This document shows positions 18,300 through 27,366 of a DNA stretch of 64,000 nt, piece by piece (position 1 is the stretch's first letter; each line of letters opens with the position of its first letter). This DNA comes from Pseudomonadota bacterium (lineage in GTDB: Bacteria; Pseudomonadota; Gammaproteobacteria; Xanthomonadales; Rhodanobacteraceae). The stretch spans positions 1 through 64,000 of the forward strand of contig JAFEFO010000015.1 of assembly GCA_018240565.1 (NCBI GenBank). Direction: 5' to 3'. The notes beneath the pieces were generated by a model, which saw only the letters and a program-made list of their open reading frames with translations, searched no databases and was not told the origin of the DNA. Made by a program: the position numbers and the translations under genes.

Positions 18300-21200
18300 T
18301 TAAGGCTCCACCACCTTGATCGTCTCCGGCTCGCTCTTGCCGACACCGCGCGCCTGCGCCAGGTACATGTCTTCGACCAGCGGCGGCGGCACGCGATAGG
18401 TGCCGGGCGACACCGCGCGCACGAGATAGAACACGTGCGCGGCCTGGCCTTGTTCGAGCTTGAGCGCGGCGACGTAACGATCGTCGCGGAACTCCTCGTG
18501 ACGCACCTCGGCAGCCGATGCACGATCCGACAGCGTGATGCCGTCGATGACCACCCCGGCCCATTGCTTGGCGTCGGTGAGATTGAAGTTCTCGATCTCC
18601 AGTCCACCGGGCAGCAGGTCGGTGATCAGGGCGTCGGGCATGTTCTGGCGCGCCTCGATGGTGAGGCCCACGATCAATGCATCGCCTTCCTTCAGCGGCA
18701 CCGGCGTCCACGCTTTGCCATCGAGCGTGTAGAACGCGCGGCGGATCGACGCATAGTGGTCATCCGGCGCTGGCGCCGCTGTCGGCACGCCGGCGATATC
18801 GCGGCTCACGTACATCGGCACGTCGCCGCTCGGCGCAAGTCGCACGCCGTCGCGCAATTCGGCGGCATCGAAGGCGCGGCTCCAGATGCGGTCCGGCGAC
18901 AATTCCGTGGATTTGCCGCCGATGGCGAGCGTGCCGGCGACGACCGTGTCGCCGTTGCCGATCAGCTCCTTGCCCAGGCGCGCGATGGCGATCTGCTCCT
19001 GCGTGCTCAACCAGTTCCAGTGGAAGCCGTTGCGCTTCTGCTCGGCGTCGGCGTCGCGCTGCTGCGAGGTGAGCGAACGCGACAAGGCAATCACGCGCGC
19101 ATCGTATTCGGGCTTGGCCAGGCCGTATTTGTGCGTGAGCGCGACCATCAGCGCGGTGTCGCGCAGGTCCGAACCGTAGTCGCCCAGATACCACGGGCGG
19201 TCGATCTTCTTCGCGAACGCCTCGGCAATGGCCTTTTCCGCACGCGGACCGTCACCCATCAATTTCAGTGCGATGCCCAGATGCACCAGCGGCAATGCCG
19301 TGATCGCCTTGGCGCGGTCGTTGTCGAACAAGGCGCGCAGCGTGCCGAGCGGCGCGCGGTTGACGCGCGCGAGCACATAGCCCGAATACGCTTCGTCGGC
19401 AAAGCGCATCGCATCGCTGTGTTCGTAGTCGTAATACGGATGCCCACCGGCAAGCAGATCGTCGTTCAGGCGCTTGAGCGCCTTTTGCAGCACATCGTCG
19501 GGCACGACGAATCCGTCATCGCGCGCGCTCTCCAGGAAATCGACCACGTACGGCGTGAGGAAACTCGGCACGTAGCTGTCGCCGCCCCACATCGAGAACA
19601 GGCCGGAGGGAATCTGCATCGAGGCAATGCGCCCGATCGCCGCGTCGATGCGCTGCTTGCGCTCGTCCGGCGTGATGCCGGCGACATGCAGCTTGTCGGC
19701 GGTCTTCTCATCCAGCAGCAGATTGCCCCAGGCCTTGCTCGTGGTCTGCTCGATGCAGCCGTAGGGATACTTGAGCAGTCCCGCGAGCGCGCTGGCGAAC
19801 GGCAGCGGCGGCAGGCTCGACACCGTCAACCGTGCGGTCACCGAATCCGGCAACAGGCCTTCCAGTGCCTCGGCACCCAGCGTGACCGGCGCGAGCTTGT
19901 CGAGCACTTGCGCGTTGCTGTGCAATACCGCCGGCCATGCCGCGCGCACGGACATTTCGAAGTGGCGGTCGATCTTGATGCCGCCACCTTCCGCGGTGAC
20001 CGCAATCTTGCCGACGCCGAAACCCTGCAACGCCGTCAAGGGGAAATTGAGCGTGGCCTTGGCCTGGTCGGCGAGCTTGATCTTGCGTTCGCCTTGCGCG
20101 ACCGACAGCGGCTTGTCTGCGCTGACCTTCACCGCGAACTCGTGTTCGGCGCCGGAGAAGTTCTGCAAGTCCAGCGTGACCTGCGCCTTGTCGCCGGGGG
20201 CGAGCACGCGTGGGGTCGAGATTTCCGCGACCAGCGGTGCGCGCACGATGGTTTCCGCGTCGTTGGCACCGTAATCGCTCTCACCGAACACCAGCGCGGT
20301 GACGCGCACGGTGCCGTTGAAGTCCGGCATCTTCAGCGCGACCGTCGCATTGCCTTTTGCATCCAGCGCGACCGCGCCGCTGAACAAATCCACCGTCTGC
20401 ACATGTGCGGTCGGACGCCGCGCCTGGGGTAGCGCGGCCAGCGCCATGTCGCCGCCATAGCGCAGTTTCGCCGTGGCGCCATCGAAACTCTCGATGACAC
20501 GACCGTACAGATCGTACGCGTCCACTCCCAACCTGCGCTGGCCGAAGAACCAGCCGGTGGGATCCGGCCGCGCAAAGCGCGTGATGTTGAGGATGCCGAC
20601 GTCCACGGCAGAAACCGTGACGTAGGCCTTCTTGCCGGCGAGCGCCGGCACCTTCACGGTCACCGGCAAGTCGATCTCGGGCTTCATCATCTTGGGCGCA
20701 TCGATGGCAATATCGACTTTGCGCGCGCCGCGATCCATCGGCACGAAAGCCTCGCCAACCGCACGCGCCGGCGTGATCTTGTCCGCCGCCGAGCCGCCGC
20801 GGAACACGAGTGCAGTCACGTACACGTCGTGGCGTTCCCAGTCCTTCGTCACCGGAATCTCGAACGTGGCACCCGGTTTCGCATCGATGTTGCGCGTGTA
20901 CAGCAGATGATCGGATTCAACCATCAGCACGCCCGGCCCGGGATGCGGCGGCGTCACCGTGACCTTGAGCGTATCGCCGGCGTGGTAGCCGGTCTTGTCG
21001 AGCGCGAGCTTGATCTTGTCCGGGCGCGCTTCCTTGCCGCGGTTGTCGTCGTTCCAGCTCCAGCCGGCGAAAAACGGAAAACGCATCGTCAGCCCGGTCG
21101 CGGGATCGGTCACCTCGATTCGGTAATTGCCCCACTCCACCGGCACGTCGAATTTCGTCACGCCGCCTGCGGGAGTATCCAGCGTCTGCGTCTGTACATC

Positions 21201-23264
21201 CTCGAAACTCGTGTTGTAGTCGAAATGCCAGCCGTTGTCGTTGTCGTAGGTCCAATGGTAGGCGCGGTTTTCGCGCACGAGCTTGACGACGAGCTTGCTC
21301 GCGGCGAGCAGATCGCCCTTCGCGTCGCTGCGGATGAGTTCAAACCCGGCGCGCGCGTTCGCATTCGAACCATCCTTGGGATCGAACAACGGACGCACGC
21401 CGACCAGGGCAGCGGCTGGCCAGACTGTACGCTTGAGCGTGCGCGTCACCGTGCGCCCGCCGGTTTCGTACACGCTGCCGGACACGATCGCGGCGACCGG
21501 CGCCGCCGGCTTCTTGCCGTCGAGGATGGCGATGTCGGTGCTCAGCGTGCCGTGGTCGTCGAGCGTGGTGTCGACGACATCCTTGGCTTCCTTGGGCAGG
21601 TCCAGGGTCGGGTCGCCGAAGAAGTAATCGGCGTGCGCATCGACGGGATGCACGTCGGGCGCAAGCGTCAGCCGCGCGGTGAAGCGGTTGCCGGCGGCCG
21701 GCGCGCCGTACAGATAATCCGACTGCACATCGAGCTTCAATGGCGCGCCGGGAGTGATCGTCGGCGCCGCACTGGTCAAATCCAGTTTCAGGCGTTCGGG
21801 CAAAAACTCCTCGATCCGAAACGCGATGCTCTGCGTCGCCTCCTTGCTTGCGGGATCCAGGCGGAACTCGACCTGCCACTTGCCGGTGGGCGCATCGACC
21901 GGAATCTGCCGCGACCAGTCGAAATAGTTCAGGTTCTGCGGTTCGAGTTTGGCCTGCGCGTACAGACGGCCATCGGGTTGCTTGAGCGTGACGAACAGCG
22001 GCTGCGGCTTGATCGGATTGCCGTCGTAGTCGCGCAGTAGCGCCGACAAGCGGATCGTTTCGCCAGGCCGGTACAGATCGCGGCCGGACCAGGCGAACAC
22101 GTCGAACCATTCCTGCTTGCGTCCAGCCACGGCAAAGTCGGACAGGTCCAGCGCCGGCTGGTTGAACGGCAGGATCGACACGTCCTTGCCACTGGCCGCG
22201 GTCAATACCTGGTCGGCCTTGAGCGTGTAGGCGAGCAGCGCATTGCCGTCGGCGCCGGTCTTGCCGGCGATCACGGTTTGGCCCTTGGCGTCGCGGATGG
22301 CGAGATCCACATTCGCCAGCGGCGCGCCGGATTGGAGCGAGGCGGTGTGCACGAACAAGGTGTCCTTGTAGGCACGCGCGTGCAGGCCGATGTCGCTGAC
22401 GAAGAAGAAACTGGTGTCATATTGGTCGCGCAAGGATCCGGCGCGGCGCATCGCGGCGAAGTACAAGCCGGGTTTGGACAATTCGGAAATGTTCTGGATC
22501 GGCAGATACGACAGCATGCGCTCGTTGCGTTTGCCGTCGAGCGCAAAGCGGTTCGCGTACACCGAGTCGGCGATCGAGGCCAGCGGCTTGCCCTTGCGGC
22601 CATACCAGCCGTATTGCGGATCCAGGTCCCAGCCCGAGCGCTTGCCGCTGCGCTGGTAGGCGGCGAAGAAGTTCGACAATTCGCCGTCGCGCACGCGGAA
22701 GAATTCGACATCGACATCCTTGACATTCACCGACACCACCGGCAGGCCGCGCGAATCGCGCGCCGGCAGCACGCTGCCCTGCGAGGCGAAACCGGCGGCC
22801 GGTTCCATCGGCCCGGTGTAGACATCGCGATCGACCGCCGTGCCAAGCGTCTTGCCATTGGCCGCGGCCAGCGTGCCCTTGATCGCGACGCGATAGGTCG
22901 CATCGGCATGCACGTACGGAAAGCGCAGGATCTCGCCATCCTCATCCAGCGCCCAACTGCCGTTGACGACTGCACCCTTGTCATCGGTTACGGCGATCAA
23001 GGTGTCGAATGCCTGCGCACCGGCCAGGTGCTGCGAGAACTCCAGCACGATGGCCAGTTGGCCTTGGGACTGATCCGGATGCGCCGACGCCAGCACAAAC
23101 CCCTGCGGCGTTTCCGTAGCGGCGGCCTGCGCCGCGACCGGCGCCTTGCCCTGCACCTGCGGTAGTTGATTCGACGGTTTGCCGCAGCCGGCAAGCAGCA
23201 GCACCGACACGAACACCGCCGGCGCGGCAGCGCGCAGGCTCGATACGAACTTCGACGCGATCAT
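18300..23264 (-). CDS. bacterial alpha-2-macroglobulin lipoprotein (YfhM-type)
   Basis: A 1654-residue protein, practically the length of E. coli YfhM. The N-terminus (MIASKFVSSLRAAAPAVFVSVL) ends in a lipobox LLLAGC, so it is a lipoprotein anchored by the Cys of CGKPSNQ. Repeated macroglobulin beta-sandwich domains fill the first two thirds. The thioester motif GCIEQ is intact, with Cys1170 and Gln1173 in PYGCIEQTTS, followed by the alpha-alpha barrel TED domain. It traps attacking proteases through covalent capture in the periplasm. Transcribed into pbpC on the same strand. The +2 residue is Gly, which does not give the Asp inner-membrane retention signal. Confidence 0.95.
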   Translation of the reverse strand: MIASKFVSSLRAAAPAVFVSVLLLAGCGKPSNQLPQVQGKAPVAAQAAATETPQGFVLASAHPDQSQGQLAIVLEFSQHLAGAQAFDTLIAVTDDKGAVVNGSWALDEDGEILRFPYVHADATYRVAIKGTLAAANGKTLGTAVDRDVYTGPMEPAAGFASQGSVLPARDSRGLPVVSVNVKDVDVEFFRVRDGELSNFFAAYQRSGKRSGWDLDPQYGWYGRKGKPLASIADSVYANRFALDGKRNERMLSYLPIQNISELSKPGLYFAAMRRAGSLRDQYDTSFFFVSDIGLHARAYKDTLFVHTASLQSGAPLANVDLAIRDAKGQTVIAGKTGADGNALLAYTLKADQVLTAASGKDVSILPFNQPALDLSDFAVAGRKQEWFDVFAWSGRDLYRPGETIRLSALLRDYDGNPIKPQPLFVTLKQPDGRLYAQAKLEPQNLNYFDWSRQIPVDAPTGKWQVEFRLDPASKEATQSIAFRIEEFLPERLKLDLTSAAPTITPGAPLKLDVQSDYLYGAPAAGNRFTARLTLAPDVHPVDAHADYFFGDPTLDLPKEAKDVVDTTLDDHGTLSTDIAILDGKKPAAPVAAIVSGSVYETGGRTVTRTLKRTVWPAAALVGVRPLFDPKDGSNANARAGFELIRSDAKGDLLAASKLVVKLVRENRAYHWTYDNDNGWHFDYNTSFEDVQTQTLDTPAGGVTKFDVPVEWGNYRIEVTDPATGLTMRFPFFAGWSWNDDNRGKEARPDKIKLALDKTGYHAGDTLKVTVTPPHPGPGVLMVESDHLLYTRNIDAKPGATFEIPVTKDWERHDVYVTALVFRGGSAADKITPARAVGEAFVPMDRGARKVDIAIDAPKMMKPEIDLPVTVKVPALAGKKAYVTVSAVDVGILNITRFARPDPTGWFFGQRRLGVDAYDLYGRVIESFDGATAKLRYGGDMALAALPQARRPTAHVQTVDLFSGAVALDAKGNATVALKMPDFNGTVRVTALVFGESDYGANDAETIVRAPLVAEISTPRVLAPGDKAQVTLDLQNFSGAEHEFAVKVSADKPLSVAQGERKIKLADQAKATLNFPLTALQGFGVGKIAVTAEGGGIKIDRHFEMSVRAAWPAVLHSNAQVLDKLAPVTLGAEALEGLLPDSVTARLTVSSLPPLPFASALAGLLKYPYGCIEQTTSKAWGNLLLDEKTADKLHVAGITPDERKQRIDAAIGRIASMQIPSGLFSMWGGDSYVPSFLTPYVVDFLESARDDGFVVPDDVLQKALKRLNDDLLAGGHPYYDYEHSDAMRFADEAYSGYVLARVNRAPLGTLRALFDNDRAKAITALPLVHLGIALKLMGDGPRAEKAIAEAFAKKIDRPWYLGDYGSDLRDTALMVALTHKYGLAKPEYDARVIALSRSLTSQQRDADAEQKRNGFHWNWLSTQEQIAIARLGKELIGNGDTVVAGTLAIGGKSTELSPDRIWSRAFDAAELRDGVRLAPSGDVPMYVSRDIAGVPTAAPAPDDHYASIRRAFYTLDGKAWTPVPLKEGDALIVGLTIEARQNMPDALITDLLPGGLEIENFNLTDAKQWAGVVIDGITLSDRASAAEVRHEEFRDDRYVAALKLEQGQAAHVFYLVRAVSPGTYRVPPPLVEDMYLAQARGVGKSEPETIKVVEP

Positions 23265-23363
23265 CGGCTTTCCCCAGCATTGATTGCGCGCAAGTATAGC
23301 CGCGCGATTGTGGCGGCAAAGTGATGAAAGATGAAAATGCCGCGTCGGGCCGCTGGCCTGGCT

Positions 23364-23906
23364 CTACTGCGCGAATCCCCGGATGTCGAACGTGCCGCGG
23401 AAAATGCCGTCGGTGACATCGACGGGCGCGCCTTCGGCGATCCAGTCGTAGATCATCGCCTGCTGTTCGGCACTCAAGGTGTCCGGCGGGAACTGATACG
23501 GCATCCGCACTCCCGTTGCCGGAACATCGCAATTGACTTTCTGGAACAGCAGGCTTTGTTCGGGGTGGTTCGGCACGACGTATTTGATGGCCGGATCCTC
23601 GTGGCTGCTCACGTTGACCAGATGCGCCCACGACACGCCATCGGTCAGATCCAGATGGCCCGAGGCGCCAGACGCCGGGCTGGTGTGGCAGTCCACGCAT
23701 CCGGCCATGCCGCCATTGGTGAGGAAGTTGTCGAACAGGCCCTGGATCCCCGCACCGTACTGGATGCCGCTGTACTGCGGCGGCACATCGGCGATCGAAG
23801 TGCAGCCGCTTGGCGTGGTCTGTGCGTAGATCGCAAAACTGCCGGCCAATGCGCTGCCCGTGCCGGCGGCTGCAAGGACGACGGCACGCAAGATTCCGGC
23901 ACGCAT
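23364..23906 (-). CDS. secreted monoheme c-type cytochrome-like protein
   Basis: A 180-residue protein with an N-terminal signal region (ILRAVVLAAAGTGSALA) and a single heme-attachment motif CVDCH (Cys70, Cys73, His74). A later segment RMPYQFPPDTLSAEQQAMIYDWIAEGAP carries the Met and helix pattern of small cytochromes resembling the planctomycete-type cytochrome domain. It ends in DGIFRGTFDIRGFAQ. Third gene of DUF1800 - DUF1501 - cytochrome: its ATG lies 1 base after the DUF1501 stop. An electron-transfer role in the periplasm is likely; the partner reaction is unknown. Confidence 0.75.
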   Translation of the reverse strand: MRAGILRAVVLAAAGTGSALAGSFAIYAQTTPSGCTSIADVPPQYSGIQYGAGIQGLFDNFLTNGGMAGCVDCHTSPASGASGHLDLTDGVSWAHLVNVSSHEDPAIKYVVPNHPEQSLLFQKVNCDVPATGVRMPYQFPPDTLSAEQQAMIYDWIAEGAPVDVTDGIFRGTFDIRGFAQ

Positions 23907-23907
23907 G

Positions 23908-25374
23908 TCAGACGAAACCGAGGTTGTTCGCGCCGAAATGCGTCAGGTTCGGGAAGATCGTGTTGCACTGGCTCACGGAAACGCCCATCCACTGCGCCAG
24001 TGTCGCCGCGTATTGCTCCACACCGATGCCCGGGATCATCTGCCCGCGCGCGAAATTGTTCGGTGCGTTCAACGCCTGGTTGGGGAACCCGGTGATCGGC
24101 CCGCCGCCATTGCTGTAGAGCTTGCCGCCGTGGACCGCGCCACCGAGCGCCATCTGCACCGTACCCCAGCCATGGTCCGAGCCCGAACCGTTCGATTGCA
24201 GGGTGCGTGCGAATTCGGACATGGTGAACAGGGTGACGTTGTTCTGCGCGTTGACGTCGGTGGGACCCATGCTGTTCCAGAATGCATTGACCGCCTGCGA
24301 CAACTGCGTGAGCAAGGCGGCATGGTCGTTGGTGCCGCTCATCATGCCCGAATGCAGGTCGAAACTGCCCATCGTCACGAAGTAGATCTGCCGCGTGGCG
24401 TAGTTCTGCGCCATCGACAGCTTGATCATCTTGGCCACCATCTGCAGTTGCGCGGCCAGCGAATTCTGTGTCGGGAACGTGGTTTTCAGCGTGGTGCCGG
24501 CCAGCCCGGAACTGAGCAGGTTGTTCAGATCGCGACCGCGCTGGAAGATCGCCGAGTAGCCGCCGGCGAAATCATTGGCATAGGTTTCCGCCAGCATGGC
24601 GTTGAGTGCGTTGTCACGCACACTCGATGTCGAAACCCCGCTGCACGGCGTGGGATTGCACATCGCCGACAAATTGGTCAGTCCGCCCGATGACATCTGA
24701 TAGGGAATCGTACTGGTGCCGACCTGGAACCGATTCGCGCCGGCGATGGAAATGCACGGCGACAATTGCGTGTTGACGTTGTCCGGCCTGAGCAGGTCCC
24801 CGCACTGGCCACCCCAGCCCAGTGTGATGCCTTGTTGCGCGTAAGCCTGCTGCCACTGGTTGGTCTGGTCCGCGTGCGAAAACAGCTGCTGCGGGTAGTT
24901 CGCCGAGCTCGTGGTGTAATCGCTCATCGTAATCGGCTTGACCAGAGAACCGGCATTGACCACGAAGGCCAGCTTGCCCTGATTGAACAAGGTGGTCATC
25001 TCCGGCATCGACGGATGCAGGAAATACTGGTTGGTGGTCGACGACGGATCGTTGCCGTCGATGATCTTTGCGCTGGCGGCGGGCAGCGGCAGCGCAAGGC
25101 CACCCGGGTTGGTCGTCGCGTTGTACACGCCGCTGCGCGAAGTCGTGTAGGTGTTGTAGCGCGCCGTGTCGAACGGCACGAGCATGTTCCAGGCGTCGTT
25201 GCCACCGTACAGGTAGACGCACACCAGCGCCTGATACCCTGACCCGGCGGCGGTATCGGCCAGCGCGGTGCCCATCATGTGCAATTGCGGCAGCAGCGCG
25301 GCGGCGGTGCCGCCACAGGCGAGGCAACCCATGTTGCGCAGGAACTCGCGACGGGAATTGCGTGAGTTGTTCAT
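23908..25374 (-). CDS. DUF1501 family protein with Tat signal
   Basis: A 488-residue protein. The N-terminus MNNSRNSRREFLRNMGCLAC carries a twin-arginine signal (S-R-R-E-F-L) followed by a hydrophobic stretch ending ALA, so it is exported folded. The body matches DUF1501 (sulfatase-like fold): YQALVCVYLYGGNDAWNMLV, then GSFDLHSGM, then SEFARTLQSNGSGSDHGWG and GGAVHGGKLY. The enzymatic activity of this family is not established. I chose the ATG at 25374 because AAGGAGA lies 6 bases upstream; the frame stays open further upstream without a start fitting the family. Between the DUF1800 gene (11 bases) and the cytochrome gene (1 base), so clearly one operon. Confidence 0.88.
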   Translation of the reverse strand: MNNSRNSRREFLRNMGCLACGGTAAALLPQLHMMGTALADTAAGSGYQALVCVYLYGGNDAWNMLVPFDTARYNTYTTSRSGVYNATTNPGGLALPLPAASAKIIDGNDPSSTTNQYFLHPSMPEMTTLFNQGKLAFVVNAGSLVKPITMSDYTTSSANYPQQLFSHADQTNQWQQAYAQQGITLGWGGQCGDLLRPDNVNTQLSPCISIAGANRFQVGTSTIPYQMSSGGLTNLSAMCNPTPCSGVSTSSVRDNALNAMLAETYANDFAGGYSAIFQRGRDLNNLLSSGLAGTTLKTTFPTQNSLAAQLQMVAKMIKLSMAQNYATRQIYFVTMGSFDLHSGMMSGTNDHAALLTQLSQAVNAFWNSMGPTDVNAQNNVTLFTMSEFARTLQSNGSGSDHGWGTVQMALGGAVHGGKLYSNGGGPITGFPNQALNAPNNFARGQMIPGIGVEQYAATLAQWMGVSVSQCNTIFPNLTHFGANNLGFV

Positions 25375-25385
25375 GGCCGTCTCCT

Positions 25386-27182
25386 TCAGCGCTGTACGGC
25401 AAATTCGGGGGACAACATGGCGACGTAGATCGCCGACCAGGCTTTTTCCTGCGCCGAAGCACCATTCAAGTACGACAGCATGTTTTTCAGGGTCGTCTGC
25501 ATGGTGGTGGACATGCTGCCGTAGAACAGCGCCGCGTTGATCGTCGCCACCATCGCCGTCGGATTCGTTGCGTTGACGGTGAGCGATGACAGGTCGATCA
25601 GCGGCCGGTCGGTGCGTGGATTGGTCATGCCCTGGTACGCGTTCTGGGTGAACTGGTAGTAGACATTCGCGGTGCTGTACGTCGTCGATTCGTTGGTGAT
25701 CTGCAGTTCCGGCGAAAACAGGTTGCCATCGGCGAAGACACCGGGCTGCTGGTAGTCGGGCAGATAGAAATTGAACACCGTCGGCGACTCGAGCGGCGCC
25801 TGCCCGAAGTTGCCGAGGAAGTTGCCATAGCCGAGCATCCAGACCTCGCCGTATTGGTCCGGTGCGGGCGCCTTGGCATTGAAGGCGCGCCACAACTCTG
25901 TCAGGCGCAGCACCGGCTCGCGCAGCTTGCCATAGCTGTCGCAGTTGGTCCCGCTGCACAATGCCGGTGGATTCTCCGCTTCGGGATCGGTCAGGATCGC
26001 CTTGAGCACGTCGCCCAGATCGTTGCCGGGTTTGTTGAACACCGCGCTGATGCGGCCGATATAGGCCGGCGAAGGATTGCTGGTGACGAAGCGCTGGATC
26101 AACTGGCGCGAGATGAACGGCGCCACGTTCGGATGCGTGGCAATGATCGCGAGCTCGTCGGTCAAATCCTGTGCGCAAGTCTGGTTGGCGGGAATCGTGT
26201 TGTTGGTGCCCACGCCGCCATCACCGAGCACGGTCTTGACCGTGATGTCGTGGCGCATGTTGTTGCTGCCGGTACCCGTCGCCGGGAACAGCTCGGTGCC
26301 CCAGCAGGCCATCGGCGCGTATTGCGCGGCGAAATTCGAACCGCCAGTGTAAAAATTGGCCCCGCTGTAATTCGGCGGCCCGCTGCCCTTTGGCGCATCG
26401 CTCCAGGTGAAGCCGGTGAATGCCTTTGCGGTCTGCGTGATGACGTTCTGATCGTAGGTCGGAACGGTGCTTTCCGGATCCAGCGGATTGGTCAGGACCG
26501 GCGAAAAATCCGGATTGCGCATGATCAATCCGATCGAGAACAGCTGCATGACCTCGCGCGCGTAGTTCTCGTCCGGGCTGGTGGTCTGCACACCGCCGAC
26601 AAACGTCGCCTTGACGTTGCGGAAGGCATTCAGATAACGCCCCATCATCGGGTGATAGGTCACATTGAGCAGGACTTGTCCGTAAGGCAGGAACGCCGAT
26701 TGCGCGAGCATGTCGCCGTATTGCGTCAGCGGCACCATGTAGGTGCTGCCGATGGAACTGGACTGATCGGACACCACGAAAATCTGGCTCAGCGCATAGG
26801 CCATGCGCTGGCGCAACTGGTCCGGCGCATACACCGCCTGCCAGAACCAGCGGTTGAGGCGCTGGTTGCTGCCGACGTTTTGCCCGCCCGCGGTACGTGC
26901 ATTGGACACCGCCTCGACCACCGGTTCGCCAAGCGTCGCCGGTTTGGACAACTGCTCGTCGATCCATTCGCTGCGACCCTGCGCCATCAGGTAGGCGATG
27001 TCCGCCGCCGTCGGGCCGAAGGTGGCCTGGGTCAGGAATCGCGCCGCGTCGGACGTACTGGTCGGCGCGTCAGGCGGCACATCGAACGTACCCTTGAAGA
27101 GTTGGTCGTGAACGGTGGCACCAGCCAAAGGTGCAAAGCCGAAAACCAGGGCGGACGCCAAAAGTCTCAATCCAGCGCGCAT
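25386..27182 (-). CDS. DUF1800 family secreted protein
   Basis: A 598-residue protein. The ATG at 27182 has an excellent GGGAGG Shine-Dalgarno 7 bases upstream and gives a good signal peptide (MRAGLRLLASALVFGFAPLA, cleavage near AGA). The DUF1800 domain is plain: ARFLTQATFGPTAADIAYL, LRQRMAYALSQIFVVSD, NYAREVMQLFSIGL and the later PTVFNFYLPDYQ with a final LSPEFAVQR. These proteins nearly always sit beside a DUF1501 gene, as here. The combined function is unknown. Residues just after the signal (HDQLFKGTFDV) echo the tail of the cytochrome protein (DGIFRGTFDI). First gene of the three-gene operon. Confidence 0.88.
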   Translation of the reverse strand: MRAGLRLLASALVFGFAPLAGATVHDQLFKGTFDVPPDAPTSTSDAARFLTQATFGPTAADIAYLMAQGRSEWIDEQLSKPATLGEPVVEAVSNARTAGGQNVGSNQRLNRWFWQAVYAPDQLRQRMAYALSQIFVVSDQSSSIGSTYMVPLTQYGDMLAQSAFLPYGQVLLNVTYHPMMGRYLNAFRNVKATFVGGVQTTSPDENYAREVMQLFSIGLIMRNPDFSPVLTNPLDPESTVPTYDQNVITQTAKAFTGFTWSDAPKGSGPPNYSGANFYTGGSNFAAQYAPMACWGTELFPATGTGSNNMRHDITVKTVLGDGGVGTNNTIPANQTCAQDLTDELAIIATHPNVAPFISRQLIQRFVTSNPSPAYIGRISAVFNKPGNDLGDVLKAILTDPEAENPPALCSGTNCDSYGKLREPVLRLTELWRAFNAKAPAPDQYGEVWMLGYGNFLGNFGQAPLESPTVFNFYLPDYQQPGVFADGNLFSPELQITNESTTYSTANVYYQFTQNAYQGMTNPRTDRPLIDLSSLTVNATNPTAMVATINAALFYGSMSTTMQTTLKNMLSYLNGASAQEKAWSAIYVAMLSPEFAVQR

Positions 27183-27366
27183 GAGCTGCCTCCCGAATGT
27201 GGCGGATCGCACCAGCCGCGAGGCGGCGCCTTGCGATCCTGCGGCGGCAGGCTACGCCAGGGCGCGGAACACGACTGTTACGCAACGCACAAGTCAACGC
27301 GCTCGTGCCGAATCGGTTGACGCAGCGCGCAGCGGCCTGAAACCGCAGCGAGGATAAGGCCGACGC

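Noticed and set aside
25375..26178. Upstream extension of the DUF1501 protein to 756 residues
   Set aside because: It overlaps the DUF1800 gene in another frame and would destroy the Tat signal; the ATG at 25374 fits family and ribosome-binding site.
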